A stretch of DNA of 11,514 nucleotides from Acanthamoeba lenticulata (taxonomy: Eukaryota; Discosea; Longamoebia; Acanthamoebidae). Below the pieces are notes generated by a model. That model was not told the origin of the DNA and ran no database searches. It worked only from the letters and a program-made list of their open reading frames with translations. Position numbers and translations under genes: made by a program. Shown here piece after piece: positions 1 to 7,402 of the stretch (its first letter is position 1; the number at the start of each line of letters is the position of its first letter). Location: assembly GCA_002179805.1 (NCBI GenBank), contig NAVB01002795.1, forward strand, positions 1 to 11,514, read 5' to 3'.

Positions 1-112
1 TCCACGGCCTCGAGCACCCCTCTTCCGTTGCCGTCGACCCGTCTAGCGCATTGTTACCGCTCCGCCTGCTGACCTTCACGCGACCACACAACCTCAAACC
101 ACACACAACAAG
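1..112 (+). promoter_or_regulatory. 5' flank and probable 5' UTR of the LIM protein gene
   Basis: This stretch precedes the LIM gene start. It is pyrimidine- and C-rich and ends in an A/C-rich leader (runs of CACA and ACAACAAG) directly before the ATG at 113. Such a leader fits a eukaryotic 5' UTR. No convincing TATA box is visible, and the upstream promoter probably lies outside the window. Confidence 0.4.
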
Positions 113-1312
113 ATGAGCTTCGTTGCGGCTAAGAACTCGCAGTGCCACTTCTGCGGCAAGACCGTCTACGCCATGGAGCGCATGGACGCCGACGGCAAGA
201 GCATGCACAAGGCCTGCTTTAAGTGCGAGCACTGCCAGTGCGTCCTCAAGCTGGGGAACTTCGCCGCCATGGGTGGGCGCTATTTCTGCAAGGTACGCTT
301 GAAGCTCCCTTTGTTCTTCAAAGGTAGATCTTCGCGAATTAACTCTTTCTTCCTCTGTGCCATGATTTCGACTTCTTCCAGCCCCACTTCAAGCAGCTCT
401 TCAAGGAGAAGGGTATGTGAGCTCCTCCGTTCATCTTGCGCCGTTGTCGCGTTACCGGCCTGTTTTTTGTCGACATCGAACTGGCGCTTTGCTAATGCGA
501 TTTCTGATGATGCAGGCAACTACCATTCGGGCTTCGGTTCGGAGGACGCCAAGTCCAAGTGGGCGCCTCAGGCAGTCGTCTATGGTGCGCCAGGCGCCAA
601 TTTCATGAAGGCATCTGCCACCGAATGGGACTCGCGCCAGACCAAGTCCTTCCGCATGCCCCGCCCGAGGGCGAACACTGACATCGATGACGTCAAGGTG
701 TCGTCCCTCACTCTCTCGGAGCCCAAGGCTGCTGAGGTCTCTTCGGCTCCTTCCTCGCCCGCCCCAGTCACAACATCTTCCACCTCTCCTTCTACGTCCC
801 CCGCCAAGCCTGCTGGCGATTTCAAGGCCCCGCGTGAGTCGTTGGCCCAACTGGCCTCTGTTGGCGCCCTCAAGTCGGTGGGTGAGCGCTGGGGAGCGGC
901 CAGTGGCCCTGCCGCCGATGCCTCGCGAGACCAGAGGCGACGTGCTGCCCTCGAGGCGAGGAAGGCTGAGACCGCCGCTGCCCCTGAGAAGAAGGACGAG
1001 ACGACTGAACCGGCGGTCGAGAAGGAAGAGCAGCCGGCCGCCGAGAAGGTTGTCGAGGCACCTGCCCCCGTGCCCGCCAAGACCATCGAAGAGCTCAAGG
1101 CCGAGCTCGAGGAAGAGCGCGCCAAGTTCGTTGCCGACAAGGCCGCCCTTGCCGACGCCAAGGCCAAGTTCGAGGTTGAGAAGAAGACCTTCGAAGAGGA
1201 ACGGAAGGCGTTCGACGAGAAGCGACAGGCCTTCGAGAACGCCAAGAGGGAGTGGGATGAGGCGCACCCCCAACAGGTTGAGACCCCTGTTGCTGCAGAG
1301 GTGCAGGCCTAA
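113..1312 (+). CDS. LIM-domain protein with C-terminal coiled coil
   Basis: The spliced model is 113-292, 382-412, 516-1312 (335 aa), with GT-AG introns of 89 and 103 nt. The N-terminus is one complete LIM zinc-binding domain (residues 11-62): Cys11, Cys14, His32, Cys35, then Cys38, Cys41, Cys59, His62. Spacing is C-X2-C-X17-H-X2-C-X2-C-X2-C-X17-C-X2-H. The first intron falls just before the final zinc-ligand segment; splicing restores PHFKQLFKEKG-NYHSGFG, a segment typical of actin-associated LIM proteins of the EPLIN/LASP and plant LIM type. Residues about 75-258 are Ser/Pro/Ala-rich and probably disordered. Residues about 259-320 are rich in Glu, Lys and Ala with a heptad-like pattern, a likely coiled coil. 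LIM domains bind proteins rather than DNA, so a cytoskeletal scaffold role is inferred. The unspliced frame is also open, but it breaks the LIM domain and is unlikely to be the main product. Confidence 0.9.
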   Translation: MSFVAAKNSQCHFCGKTVYAMERMDADGKSMHKACFKCEHCQCVLKLGNFAAMGGRYFCKVRLKLPLFFKGRSSRINSFFLCAMISTSSSPTSSSSSRRRVCELLRSSCAVVALPACFLSTSNWRFANAISDDAGNYHSGFGSEDAKSKWAPQAVVYGAPGANFMKASATEWDSRQTKSFRMPRPRANTDIDDVKVSSLTLSEPKAAEVSSAPSSPAPVTTSSTSPSTSPAKPAGDFKAPRESLAQLASVGALKSVGERWGAASGPAADASRDQRRRAALEARKAETAAAPEKKDETTEPAVEKEEQPAAEKVVEAPAPVPAKTIEELKAELEEERAKFVADKAALADAKAKFEVEKKTFEEERKAFDEKRQAFENAKREWDEAHPQQVETPVAAEVQA

Positions 1313-1617
1313 TCCTCTCTCTTCATTCCTCCATCCCTCTCTCTTTTGTACTATCCTCTTTTTTGTACGCATGCATCAAAACACAAACGTGTATCACCAT
1401 CCATCATTTTGTACTTTCCGCTGTGATCAAGACAAGATCGAATGAATAGTTAAAACTATAAAATCAAGTAAATGTGTCGTTTATTTGGTACTTTCTTTCT
1501 TTTGGATTGAGCAACGGCCACGCTCCGCTTTTGTACAAGAGGAAAAATCAGCGAGCCAGCGATCTGGCTCTTCGGCAAGCTGTTGTCCGCTCATTCACGA
1601 TTTGGACTGACGAAGGC
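1313..1617. other. Convergent 3' UTR region between LIM and HMGB genes
   Basis: No gene is seen in these 305 bases. They lie between two convergent stop codons and must hold both 3' ends. The LIM side is T-rich, then A-rich, with a weak poly(A)-like TATAAA at 1457-1462. The HMGB side has an AATAAA on the minus strand at 1485-1480. A plus-strand open frame at 1474-1866 is the antisense shadow of HMGB exon 2. Confidence 0.6.
1480..1485 (-). terminator. Putative poly(A) signal of the HMGB gene
   Basis: The minus strand reads AATAAA here, about 133 nt past the HMGB stop codon. The position suits a cleavage/polyadenylation signal in this convergent region. Confidence 0.45.
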
Positions 1618-2144
1618 TTACTCATCACCATCCTCCTCTTCATCGTCATCCTCCTCCGCATCCTCGTCCTTGCCCTTGTACTTCTTCATTTCGACCTCGT
1701 ACCGTTCCTTATCCTGCTGGGCCTTGGCGTTGTAAGGCGCCTTCTCCTCATCCGACATGGCGTTCCATTTGTTGGAGATGTTCTTAGTAAGCTCGCCAAA
1801 GCCCATGTCAGGGTTCTCCTGGAGAGAGCAACTCGCGAGTTAGCAACTACTGGCGGCTTTCTCTAACGGTCACATAGCCGTTGGCCGAACACTAATCGTC
1901 GAAGGGGCAGGGCACGTACGGCCTTGGCCTTGGGCCTCTCCTCGGTGGCGAAGATAATGTAGGCGCTCTTGGCTCGCTTGGGGGCGTTGGGGTCCTTCGT
2001 CTTCTTGCTGGTCTTCTTTTTGGTGGCCTTAGTCTTCTTCACGGGGACCTTCTTCTTCTTATCCGCCTTCTCAGCCTTCTCCGCGGCCGCCTCCGCGTTG
2101 AACCTCGACGGGGTCTTGCTGTTCCTCTTGGGCCTGTCGCTCAT
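1618..2144 (-). CDS. HMG-box (HMGB-type) chromatin protein
   Basis: Two exons, 2144-1920 and 1818-1618, are joined across a 101-nt GT-AG intron (GTACGT donor, CTCTCTCCAG acceptor), giving 141 aa. Residues 1-50 are very Lys-rich (repeated KKT/KKK). A single HMG box starts at the classic DPNAPKRAKSAYIIF (51-65) and continues through FGELTKNISNKWNAMS and EEKAPYN to about residue 123. The intron interrupts the box between helix 1 and the ENPDMGF segment, and splicing restores the box exactly. The C-terminus (125-141) is almost all Asp/Glu, as in HMGB proteins. HMGB proteins bend DNA non-specifically in chromatin, so nuclear action is expected. The layout (basic arm, one box, acidic tail) resembles plant HMGB and yeast Nhp6-type proteins rather than two-box animal HMGB1. 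The neighbouring MurL-like gene is divergent. Confidence 0.93.
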
Positions 2145-2399
2145 CTTGTTGTTGCTCTTGTGTTGTGTAGTGTGGCGCTGCTGCAGAACAGAAGGTTTAG
2201 GCTCTCGCGCTGTGCTGTGTAGAAAAGTCTCTGCCGGCGCTCTGGCTTCGGTTTTCTGAGGACCCCGAACGTTGGCCCCGCAAGCAACTGCCCTTGTCGC
2301 GATTCGGTCCCGCTGTGCTTTTCCCGGCGTACTGCAGGGTCGGCGGGTCGAAGCCTACCGTGGCAGAAAGTCGAGAATCCGGAACGCAGAACCGCGAGC
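2145..2399. promoter_or_regulatory. Divergent intergenic region (HMGB / MurL-like gene)
   Basis: These 255 bp separate two divergent start codons, so they must contain both promoters and both 5' UTRs. The open frames crossing the region have no recognisable product and look like chance frames in GC-rich DNA. No clear TATA box or other named element can be assigned. Confidence 0.5.
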
Positions 2400-4630
2400 A
2401 TGGATGATGAAGAACGACACGTTGCGGTGGCGGATGAAGAGGAACCTGAGGGTTGGTCGATGTTCGACGAAGAGCGTAACGTAGAATTCTTGTCCTACGA
2501 TGGGTATGAGATTCTGCATGAACGCGATGTTCTGGTGTTTCGATACAGCTTCTGCGATGCTGTTCGCATGGCCCCTGAATTAAAAATCAATTTGAGCCGA
2601 TATCGCCATCTTGTGTCCGAACTGGCCTCCCTCCCCAGCGATGCTCTTGCTCGCAGCAAGGTAGGCTCCCCACGCTCAACGATCCTCCATTAAGTTTACA
2701 AAACCGAGCCTTTTTTCTTGCACGAACAAGTGCAGGCAATCAAGAACCGACTGCAGCGCATGAATAGAGCTGTGCGCGCCGTCGGCATGGTCTATGCAGC
2801 CTGGTTCTACATGCGCTTCTTCTGTCCGCGCATCGTAGTCCGGGCCGGGCCACGCATGAGCCCTCGCGAGCTGGCCTTTTGGCATGAACACATCTTCCTG
2901 CGCGCCCTCGGCGAATTCTGGTTCGTCAACAAGCTCGACTTTCGCGATGGTGTTGAGCTCGTTTGGGAGGGCGATGATACGGAGACCGACAACGAGATCG
3001 ACGCTGACGAGGCGCAGTCCAACGCACAAGCTCCAGCGGACGAGTGGTGGGAAACCGTCAAGCCCAAGGGTGTGCTGGTGCCGCTGGGCGGCGGTAAAGA
3101 CTCGCTCCTGGCCTTTGAGATTCTCAAGCAGACCGGTAGCGAACACCAACCCTCCCCGCGCCAAGACCCTCACTCACACATGTGTGCGTTCTACGCCAGG
3201 CACGCCGCTCATGTGGTTCTACCTGGCCGAGCGCTACGGCGAGTTTGACCGCAACTGGCGGCTGGCGGCCATCGTCCGCGCCTCGGCCGAGCCCGCACAC
3301 ACAGAACCTGGAGCCGCACAGGCGAAACCTCGAAGAGCTCCGTCACGGACAGCGCCGGTGCCCTGTGCCAAGCTAGAGGGCCTGCGCGAGCTCGAATTCA
3401 GCGACAAGCTGTGGAACAGCGACTGGCGCGCCCACATCGTCCCGCAGTGCCCGCCCTGGGCCGGTGCGCGCCTCCCCTTACGGTTGATCTCGCCCATCTC
3501 ACCCGCTGGCTGACGCGACCACGTGCTATGACTTTGGGGCGCGCCAACCAAGCCATGGTGGCCTTTTCGTCGGTACTGGTGGCGCTGCTCAACGACCTCG
3601 ACTTTATCGCCGTTGGCAACGAAAAGAGTGCCAACTACGGCAACACCACTTATCTCGGTGCCCACCCCTGCCCTCGACTTTTTCATTCGCTTTATCTTCG
3701 TCCTTGTCATCACCACCATGTTGATCAATATCACCGCGACCTTGCAGGGATGGAGATTAATCACCAGTACGACAAGAGCCTGGCGTTCGAGCGTGCATGC
3801 AACGAGTTCATCCGTGAATTTATCACGGATGACGTCTACTACTTCTCCGCGCTGCAGCCCCTGTGGGAGGTCGATATCATGCGGCGCTTCCTGCGCGCGG
3901 GCTCCAACTCGCGCCGCAACTACCTCCACCTCTTCATCAGCTGCAACTTCCCGCTGGGTACCGCGCACCTCAACCTTGTCCTTGACCTTGAGATTGATGG
4001 TGATGTTGGTGCGAATCTAGAGCGCGAGGGCTCGCGGTGGTGCGCCAACTGTCCCAAGTGCTGCTTCGTGTTCGTGCTCCTCTCGGCCTTCCTTTCGCCG
4101 CGCGACGTGTGGGCCGTGTTCGGCGACAATCTCCTCGTACGCACTGCTGCTGCTGCTGTGGGCTCGCGAGCTGCCCACCTCTTGCTCGTGCTCACACGGC
4201 GCTCGGCGCGCCGCAGGAACGCGAGTCGCTGGCGGGCCTGTTCGAAGAGCTGGTCGGGCGCGACGGCCGCATGAAGCCGCTCGAGTGCGTCGGCACCGAC
4301 GACGAGGTGCGCCACTGCCTCGCCCGGGCTCGTCAACAGTACCAGCGTCACCTGCCCGGCCAGCCCCTCCCGCTCATCCTCCGCCGCCTCGACGCCTCTG
4401 GCGGTGAGGCGAGCCAAGAAGAAGCAGAAGACGATGACGGCGCAGATGACGTCGGTGAAGTGGATGACGAAGAAGAGGAAGAAGTTGACTATGACACGCC
4501 AGCGCTGATGACACAAGGAGAAGAGGGTGAGCGTATGCGACGTGAGCAAACGCTGATCCCGCGATGGTGTTGGTCCGCCCTCTTTCCGCCCCAAGGCCAG
4601 CGACCTCACGGCGCAAACGGCTTGGTTTGA
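2400..4630 (+). CDS. MurL-like PP-loop ATPase (possible glutamate epimerase family)
   Basis: Seven exons (2400-2660, 2736-3135, 3200-3463, 3553-3657, 3748-3957, 4021-4136, 4217-4630) give 589 aa. Introns are 75, 64, 89, 90, 63 and 80 nt, with phases that match throughout. Conserved-looking motifs: FRYSF near residue 47; a PP-loop-like VPLGGGKDSLLAFEIL with GGGKDS at 205-210; VGNEKSANYGN (330-339 region); MEINHQYDKSLAFE (345-358); RWCANCPKC with Cys421, 424, 427 and 428; AVFGDNLL; and KPLECVGTDDE. This order matches my memory of bacterial MurL, the ATP-dependent enzyme that epimerises the terminal L-Glu of UDP-MurNAc-L-Ala-L-Glu. Family assignment is by motif recall, and the substrate here is unknown. 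The C-terminal roughly 80 residues add an acidic tail (a long Asp/Glu run near 4415-4495) not needed for the fold. The acceptor at 3552 is AAG rather than CAG, but it restores the frame and a sensible PPWAAMVAFSSVL join. The last exon could instead end at a donor at 4527. Confidence 0.75.
4144..4158 (+). repeat. (CTG)5 run in an intron of the MurL-like gene
   Basis: Five perfect CTG units lie 7 nt inside the intron at 4137-4216. Translated through, they would give a low-complexity Ala-rich stretch, which supports the region being intronic. Confidence 0.7.
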
Positions 4631-4891
4631 GGCCAAGGGTGGAAGAGTCAAGACTTTATACGACTCTGGTCTTGCAAGGGCTTCCTCCCGCCTTTTGCTC
4701 ACTCGTTGTGGGTTGGTGCCCCCGTCCCACGTCGCCAGCAGGGGAAGCCTGCTACGCTCGAGGGTTGCCCAGACCACGGATCGATCGCCAGCAACAAGAA
4801 ACGAAGAGTGTAGAGACCCCCAAAACAAAGACAGCGGCCGTTTCGATGCGCAAAGCAGTTGTAATAAATAACAGGATAAAGGACGCACAAA
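4631..4891. other. Convergent 3' region between MurL-like and CCDC12 genes
   Basis: These 261 bp lie between two converging stop codons and contain no recognisable gene. If the last intron of the MurL-like gene used the donor at 4527, an acceptor such as the AAG at 4679 would place a final exon here. Otherwise the stretch is 3' UTR. Confidence 0.5.
4863..4868 (+). terminator. Putative poly(A) signal of the MurL-like gene
   Basis: AATAAA lies about 233 nt after the stop of the MurL-like gene and only 24 nt before the end of the converging CCDC12 coding region. The two transcripts would therefore abut or overlap at their 3' ends. Confidence 0.45.
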
Positions 4892-5440
4892 TTAATCGAT
4901 GTGGCTAAGCCCCTCGCCGGCAAGCTCTTGCTTGGCTTGGATGGTCTTGTGCTCGACGGCTCCTTCAATGGCGGCATCCCCGCCGGCAACCTTCTGCTTG
5001 AGGAGGAGCACGATGGCGCGTTGGGTACGCTTCTCAAGCGCGTCCAGCTTCTTCTCTATATCACGCTTCAGATCCCAATTGGGCTTCTTCGGTGCTAGGG
5101 CCAGCAGATCCTCCCCCTTTCGACTCTCCATAATGATCAGCTTTCGGTTGATCTCGCCCACCATTGATGGAAGAGGCGCGGGTTCAATCCTCAATTCACG
5201 CAGAAGGGGGTCTCGAGGAACGTAGTTCCTGAATTTAAGCTTTCCTTCATGTGGATTAGGCTCCTTCCTCTTCTTTTTCCCCTCACCCTTTTCTCCAGTG
5301 CGCTCGTCTCCATCCATGTCGTCATCGCTGTTCGCCTGCCTTTCTCCGTCGTCGTCAGCATCATCATCGTCGGGTCGTCGGCGCATGTTCGGCGCGTCAT
5401 CTACCTCCATCGCCGTTCGCTCGTCATCTTCACCCGACAT
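4892..5440 (-). CDS. CCDC12: CCDC12 / Cwf18 family pre-mRNA splicing factor
   Basis: An uninterrupted 182-aa frame. The C-terminal two thirds carry the family's signature in order: LKFRNYVPRDPLL at 68-80, LAPKKPNWDLKRDIEKKL at about 115-132 and KRTQRAIVLLLKQK at 137-150, the last probably coiled-coil. The human CCDC12 and fission yeast Cwf18 proteins carry the same FRNY and P-x-W-DLKRD...KRTQ-A elements and are components of spliceosomal complexes, so a nuclear role in pre-mRNA splicing is expected. The N-terminal roughly 60 residues are acidic (poly-Asp) followed by a KKKRK cluster that may be a nuclear localisation signal. The frame stays open upstream to 5677, but the ATG at 5440 is preferred: it starts the acidic region, and the upstream part would overlap exon 1 of the divergent nucleotidyltransferase gene. 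It is the only complete gene here with no intron. Confidence 0.93.
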   Translation of the reverse strand: MSGEDDERTAMEVDDAPNMRRRPDDDDADDDGERQANSDDDMDGDERTGEKGEGKKKRKEPNPHEGKLKFRNYVPRDPLLRELRIEPAPLPSMVGEINRKLIIMESRKGEDLLALAPKKPNWDLKRDIEKKLDALEKRTQRAIVLLLKQKVAGGDAAIEGAVEHKTIQAKQELAGEGLSHID

Positions 5441-5564
5441 GCTTTGGCCCACTGTGCTGATTGAATTCAATTGGAACAGAAATCGACCAGCTCGGAAATG
5501 GCTATGAAAAGGCGCCATGGAAATATCGGTAAAGAAAAACAAAATATCTATTTGCACGCCCGCC
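5441..5564. promoter_or_regulatory. Compact bidirectional promoter region (CCDC12 / nucleotidyltransferase)
   Basis: Only 124 bp separate the CCDC12 ATG (minus) from the preferred nucleotidyltransferase ATG (plus). The stretch is locally AT-richer than its surroundings (for example the A-rich run at 5527-5550). It must hold both core promoters and both 5' UTRs. No individual element can be named. Confidence 0.5.
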
Positions 5565-7309
5565 ATGGAGAAGGACTGGGTGCCCGAGAGTGATGTGACG
5601 CTGGCTGTGGTGCTCAAGGTACTCTGCTCTTTACCTCTAAAACGTCTGCCCACAACTCCTCTCCTGTGCACAGGCACTTGGCTTTTGTCTGCCCAGCAGC
5701 GTTGCTGTACCGAGTACAGAACTCGTGGACGCAGAGGGCCACGCCCCCGCCCAGCCCGAGGTGCTCAACGTGTATCAGTTAGGCTCTCGCGTCTACGGCA
5801 CGGCTGAGCCCGGTTCCGACTGGTGCGTTCCTCCACTGGCCCTTCCTGCAGGCTGTCGTATGACCGTAGGGGCATGAAGGGACTTCATGTTCGTCGTGCC
5901 CAATGACTACCGCGGGACAAACCTCATCGACCACGGTCAGTTCAACGCCTGCATCTACACTCTTGATGCCTTCCAGGTGCCATACGTTAGCGACCTTGGC
6001 AGCTTTTGAGCACAACTCACGATGACTCACAGGACATGGTGCGGGATCATCACTTTCTGGCGCTCTACTGTGTCTTCCTCCCACGCAACAACGTGTGGCT
6101 CGAGACGATCCCCTCTGCCAGCTTCCTCGAGCACTGGAGTGTCGCGGTATGCCTGTAGTGCCAGGTGACGGGGCAGCTGGCAGACTCTGACCTGGTCTTC
6201 TTGGTGTCATCGCGCGGGGCATAAGGTTGATAAGCTGAAGAAGGCCTTCTTCATGAAGGCTTGCAGCTCTATGAACCGGGCCAAGGTCTACTGCAAGCAG
6301 GCCCAGCGGCTTGCCCAGGGTTCGTTGTTCCCCTGCACCATGCTTTAACACGGTGCGTCATTTCTAATTCATGCCTCCTCACCAGAGGGCAAGCCACAGA
6401 GCACAGAGCAGGACCAGCTGCTGCGCAAGAGCAAAAAGATGCTTACGCACGCCCTGCGGTACGTCTCCTGGTCGATTTCACCTTTCACGCATGTTCGTGC
6501 GTCAACGATGAACGCATTCAGGTATTTGCATTTTGGGATTCAACTGTTCGAAACGGGCCGTATCGAGGACTACCTCGTCGCCAACCCCTACTGGGACGAG
6601 GTGCGACCCATGACCTCCCTCGTCTGGGAGGACTACGAGCGTCGCTTCCGCCCCATCTACCTCCACGTGCGTTCTACCGCTTGCGTATTCCTCGCATTTC
6701 TGGCGCAAGACGCGTGCATTCCCCGCATAGCTCTCTCTCTCTCTCTCTCATGTGCTTGTGTGTACTTGTGGACGTGTCCAGTTGATGGAGCGGTTCCCGA
6801 AAGACCCGGTGAAGCCCATGGAGCAGGCAAGCGCCGTGCCGCCGCTCTATCGAAAGTTCTACTGCTACCTCCACTCGCCCGAGCAGACCCAGGCCAAGCA
6901 CGATCGACACGCGCTCGAGAAGGAGGTCTTACACGTCTTCCTCGAAACGCAGCATCAGAAAGAACGACGTCAGCATGGGGCGTCAGAGGAAGAGGAAGAT
7001 TTGGGCTTCGTGGCCTATTTTCCCGAGCACGCCGAGCTCTACGCTGACGTAGAGCGACGCTTCGAGCAGCTTTGCACTCGCGTGCAAACCGCCTACGAAG
7101 AAGTCGCGCAGGCGCTGCACGAAGAGCACCAACAACCAAAGGAGGACGAGGAGCGGGCTTTTGCCAAACGTGTGGCGGGCCACGAGTGGCGGGGCATCCT
7201 GTTCCGCATGCGACGCCTTGGCGCGCCGGCCCGAAGCGTGCTACTTCAGAGCGTGCCCAAGCACGTCCACTCTTGGCTCATAGCGTCATCGTCGCCCTCT
7301 ACTCCGTGA
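5565..7309 (+). CDS. Pol-beta superfamily nucleotidyltransferase-like protein
   Basis: Eight exons (5565-5618, 5674-5822, 5880-5976, 6033-6146, 6226-6319, 6386-6458, 6522-6666, 6782-7309) give 417 aa. The seven introns are 55-115 nt. The core motif is LGSRVYGTAEPGSDWDFMFVV (residues 54-74): Gly55-Ser56 followed by Asp67-x-Asp69, the signature of minimal nucleotidyltransferases, which use the two Asp to bind metal-nucleotide. It is followed by FNACIYTLDAFQ (89-100), LALYCVFLP, a Lys-rich helical part (MNRAKVYCKQAQRLA), and HALRYLHFGIQLFETGRIEDY, features recalled from predicted nucleotidyltransferases of bacteria and phages. The target (RNA, protein or small molecule) cannot be told. The C-terminal roughly 150 residues are helical, charged and unrecognised. 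An in-frame ATG at 5517 would add 16 residues from AT-rich DNA; 5565 is preferred because coding-like composition begins there and its context (CCGCCATGG) is strong. The acceptors at 5879 and 6225 are AAG, chosen because they restore the frame. Confidence 0.82.
6731..6748 (+). repeat. (CT)9 microsatellite in an intron
   Basis: Nine perfect CT units lie within the 115-nt intron 6667-6781 of the nucleotidyltransferase gene, about 33 nt upstream of the acceptor. It may serve as, or have expanded from, the polypyrimidine tract, and could vary in length between strains. Confidence 0.85.
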
Positions 7310-7402
7310 CAAGCCACCAAGCTTTGCAGCAACTATTTAAATCAAAAAAAATATAAATAAAATTAAAAAACACAAAAGAAAAAGCTTTCTCTGTCACAAA
7401 AG
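7310..7402 (+). promoter_or_regulatory. Short tandem-gene spacer: 3' end of nucleotidyltransferase and 5' UTR of MED17
   Basis: Only 93 bp separate a stop codon from the next start on the same strand. The spacer is strongly A/T-rich, in contrast with both genes. It holds a poly(A) signal, and the MED17 promoter must lie here or inside the upstream gene. Confidence 0.55.
7356..7361 (+). terminator. Putative poly(A) signal of the nucleotidyltransferase gene
   Basis: AATAAA lies 46 nt after the stop codon at 7309 within an A-rich tract, and 41 nt before the next gene's ATG. Confidence 0.6.

Noticed and set aside
452..1372. Long minus-strand open frame (306 codons) opposite the LIM gene
   Set aside because: It is Leu/Arg/Gly-rich with no motif, and mirrors the codon bias of the LIM exons on the other strand. 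GC-rich genes often create such antisense frames.
687..1445. Plus-strand open frame of 252 codons inside the LIM gene in another frame
   Set aside because: The product is almost only Arg, Pro, Ser and Leu, typical of a shifted frame of GC-rich coding DNA.
3234..3968. Minus-strand open frame of 244 codons opposite the MurL-like gene
   Set aside because: No recognisable domain, and the plus strand carries conserved motifs with consistent splice phases over the same bases.
4144..4158. CTG run considered as a coding poly-Leu or poly-Ala tract
   Set aside because: It falls between a GTACGC donor and a CCGCAG acceptor, and removing it joins the motif FGDNLL to ERESLAGLFEEL in frame.
3920..4888. 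Minus-strand open frame of 322 codons
   Set aside because: Low-complexity, no motif, antisense to three exons of the MurL-like gene and to its 3' region.
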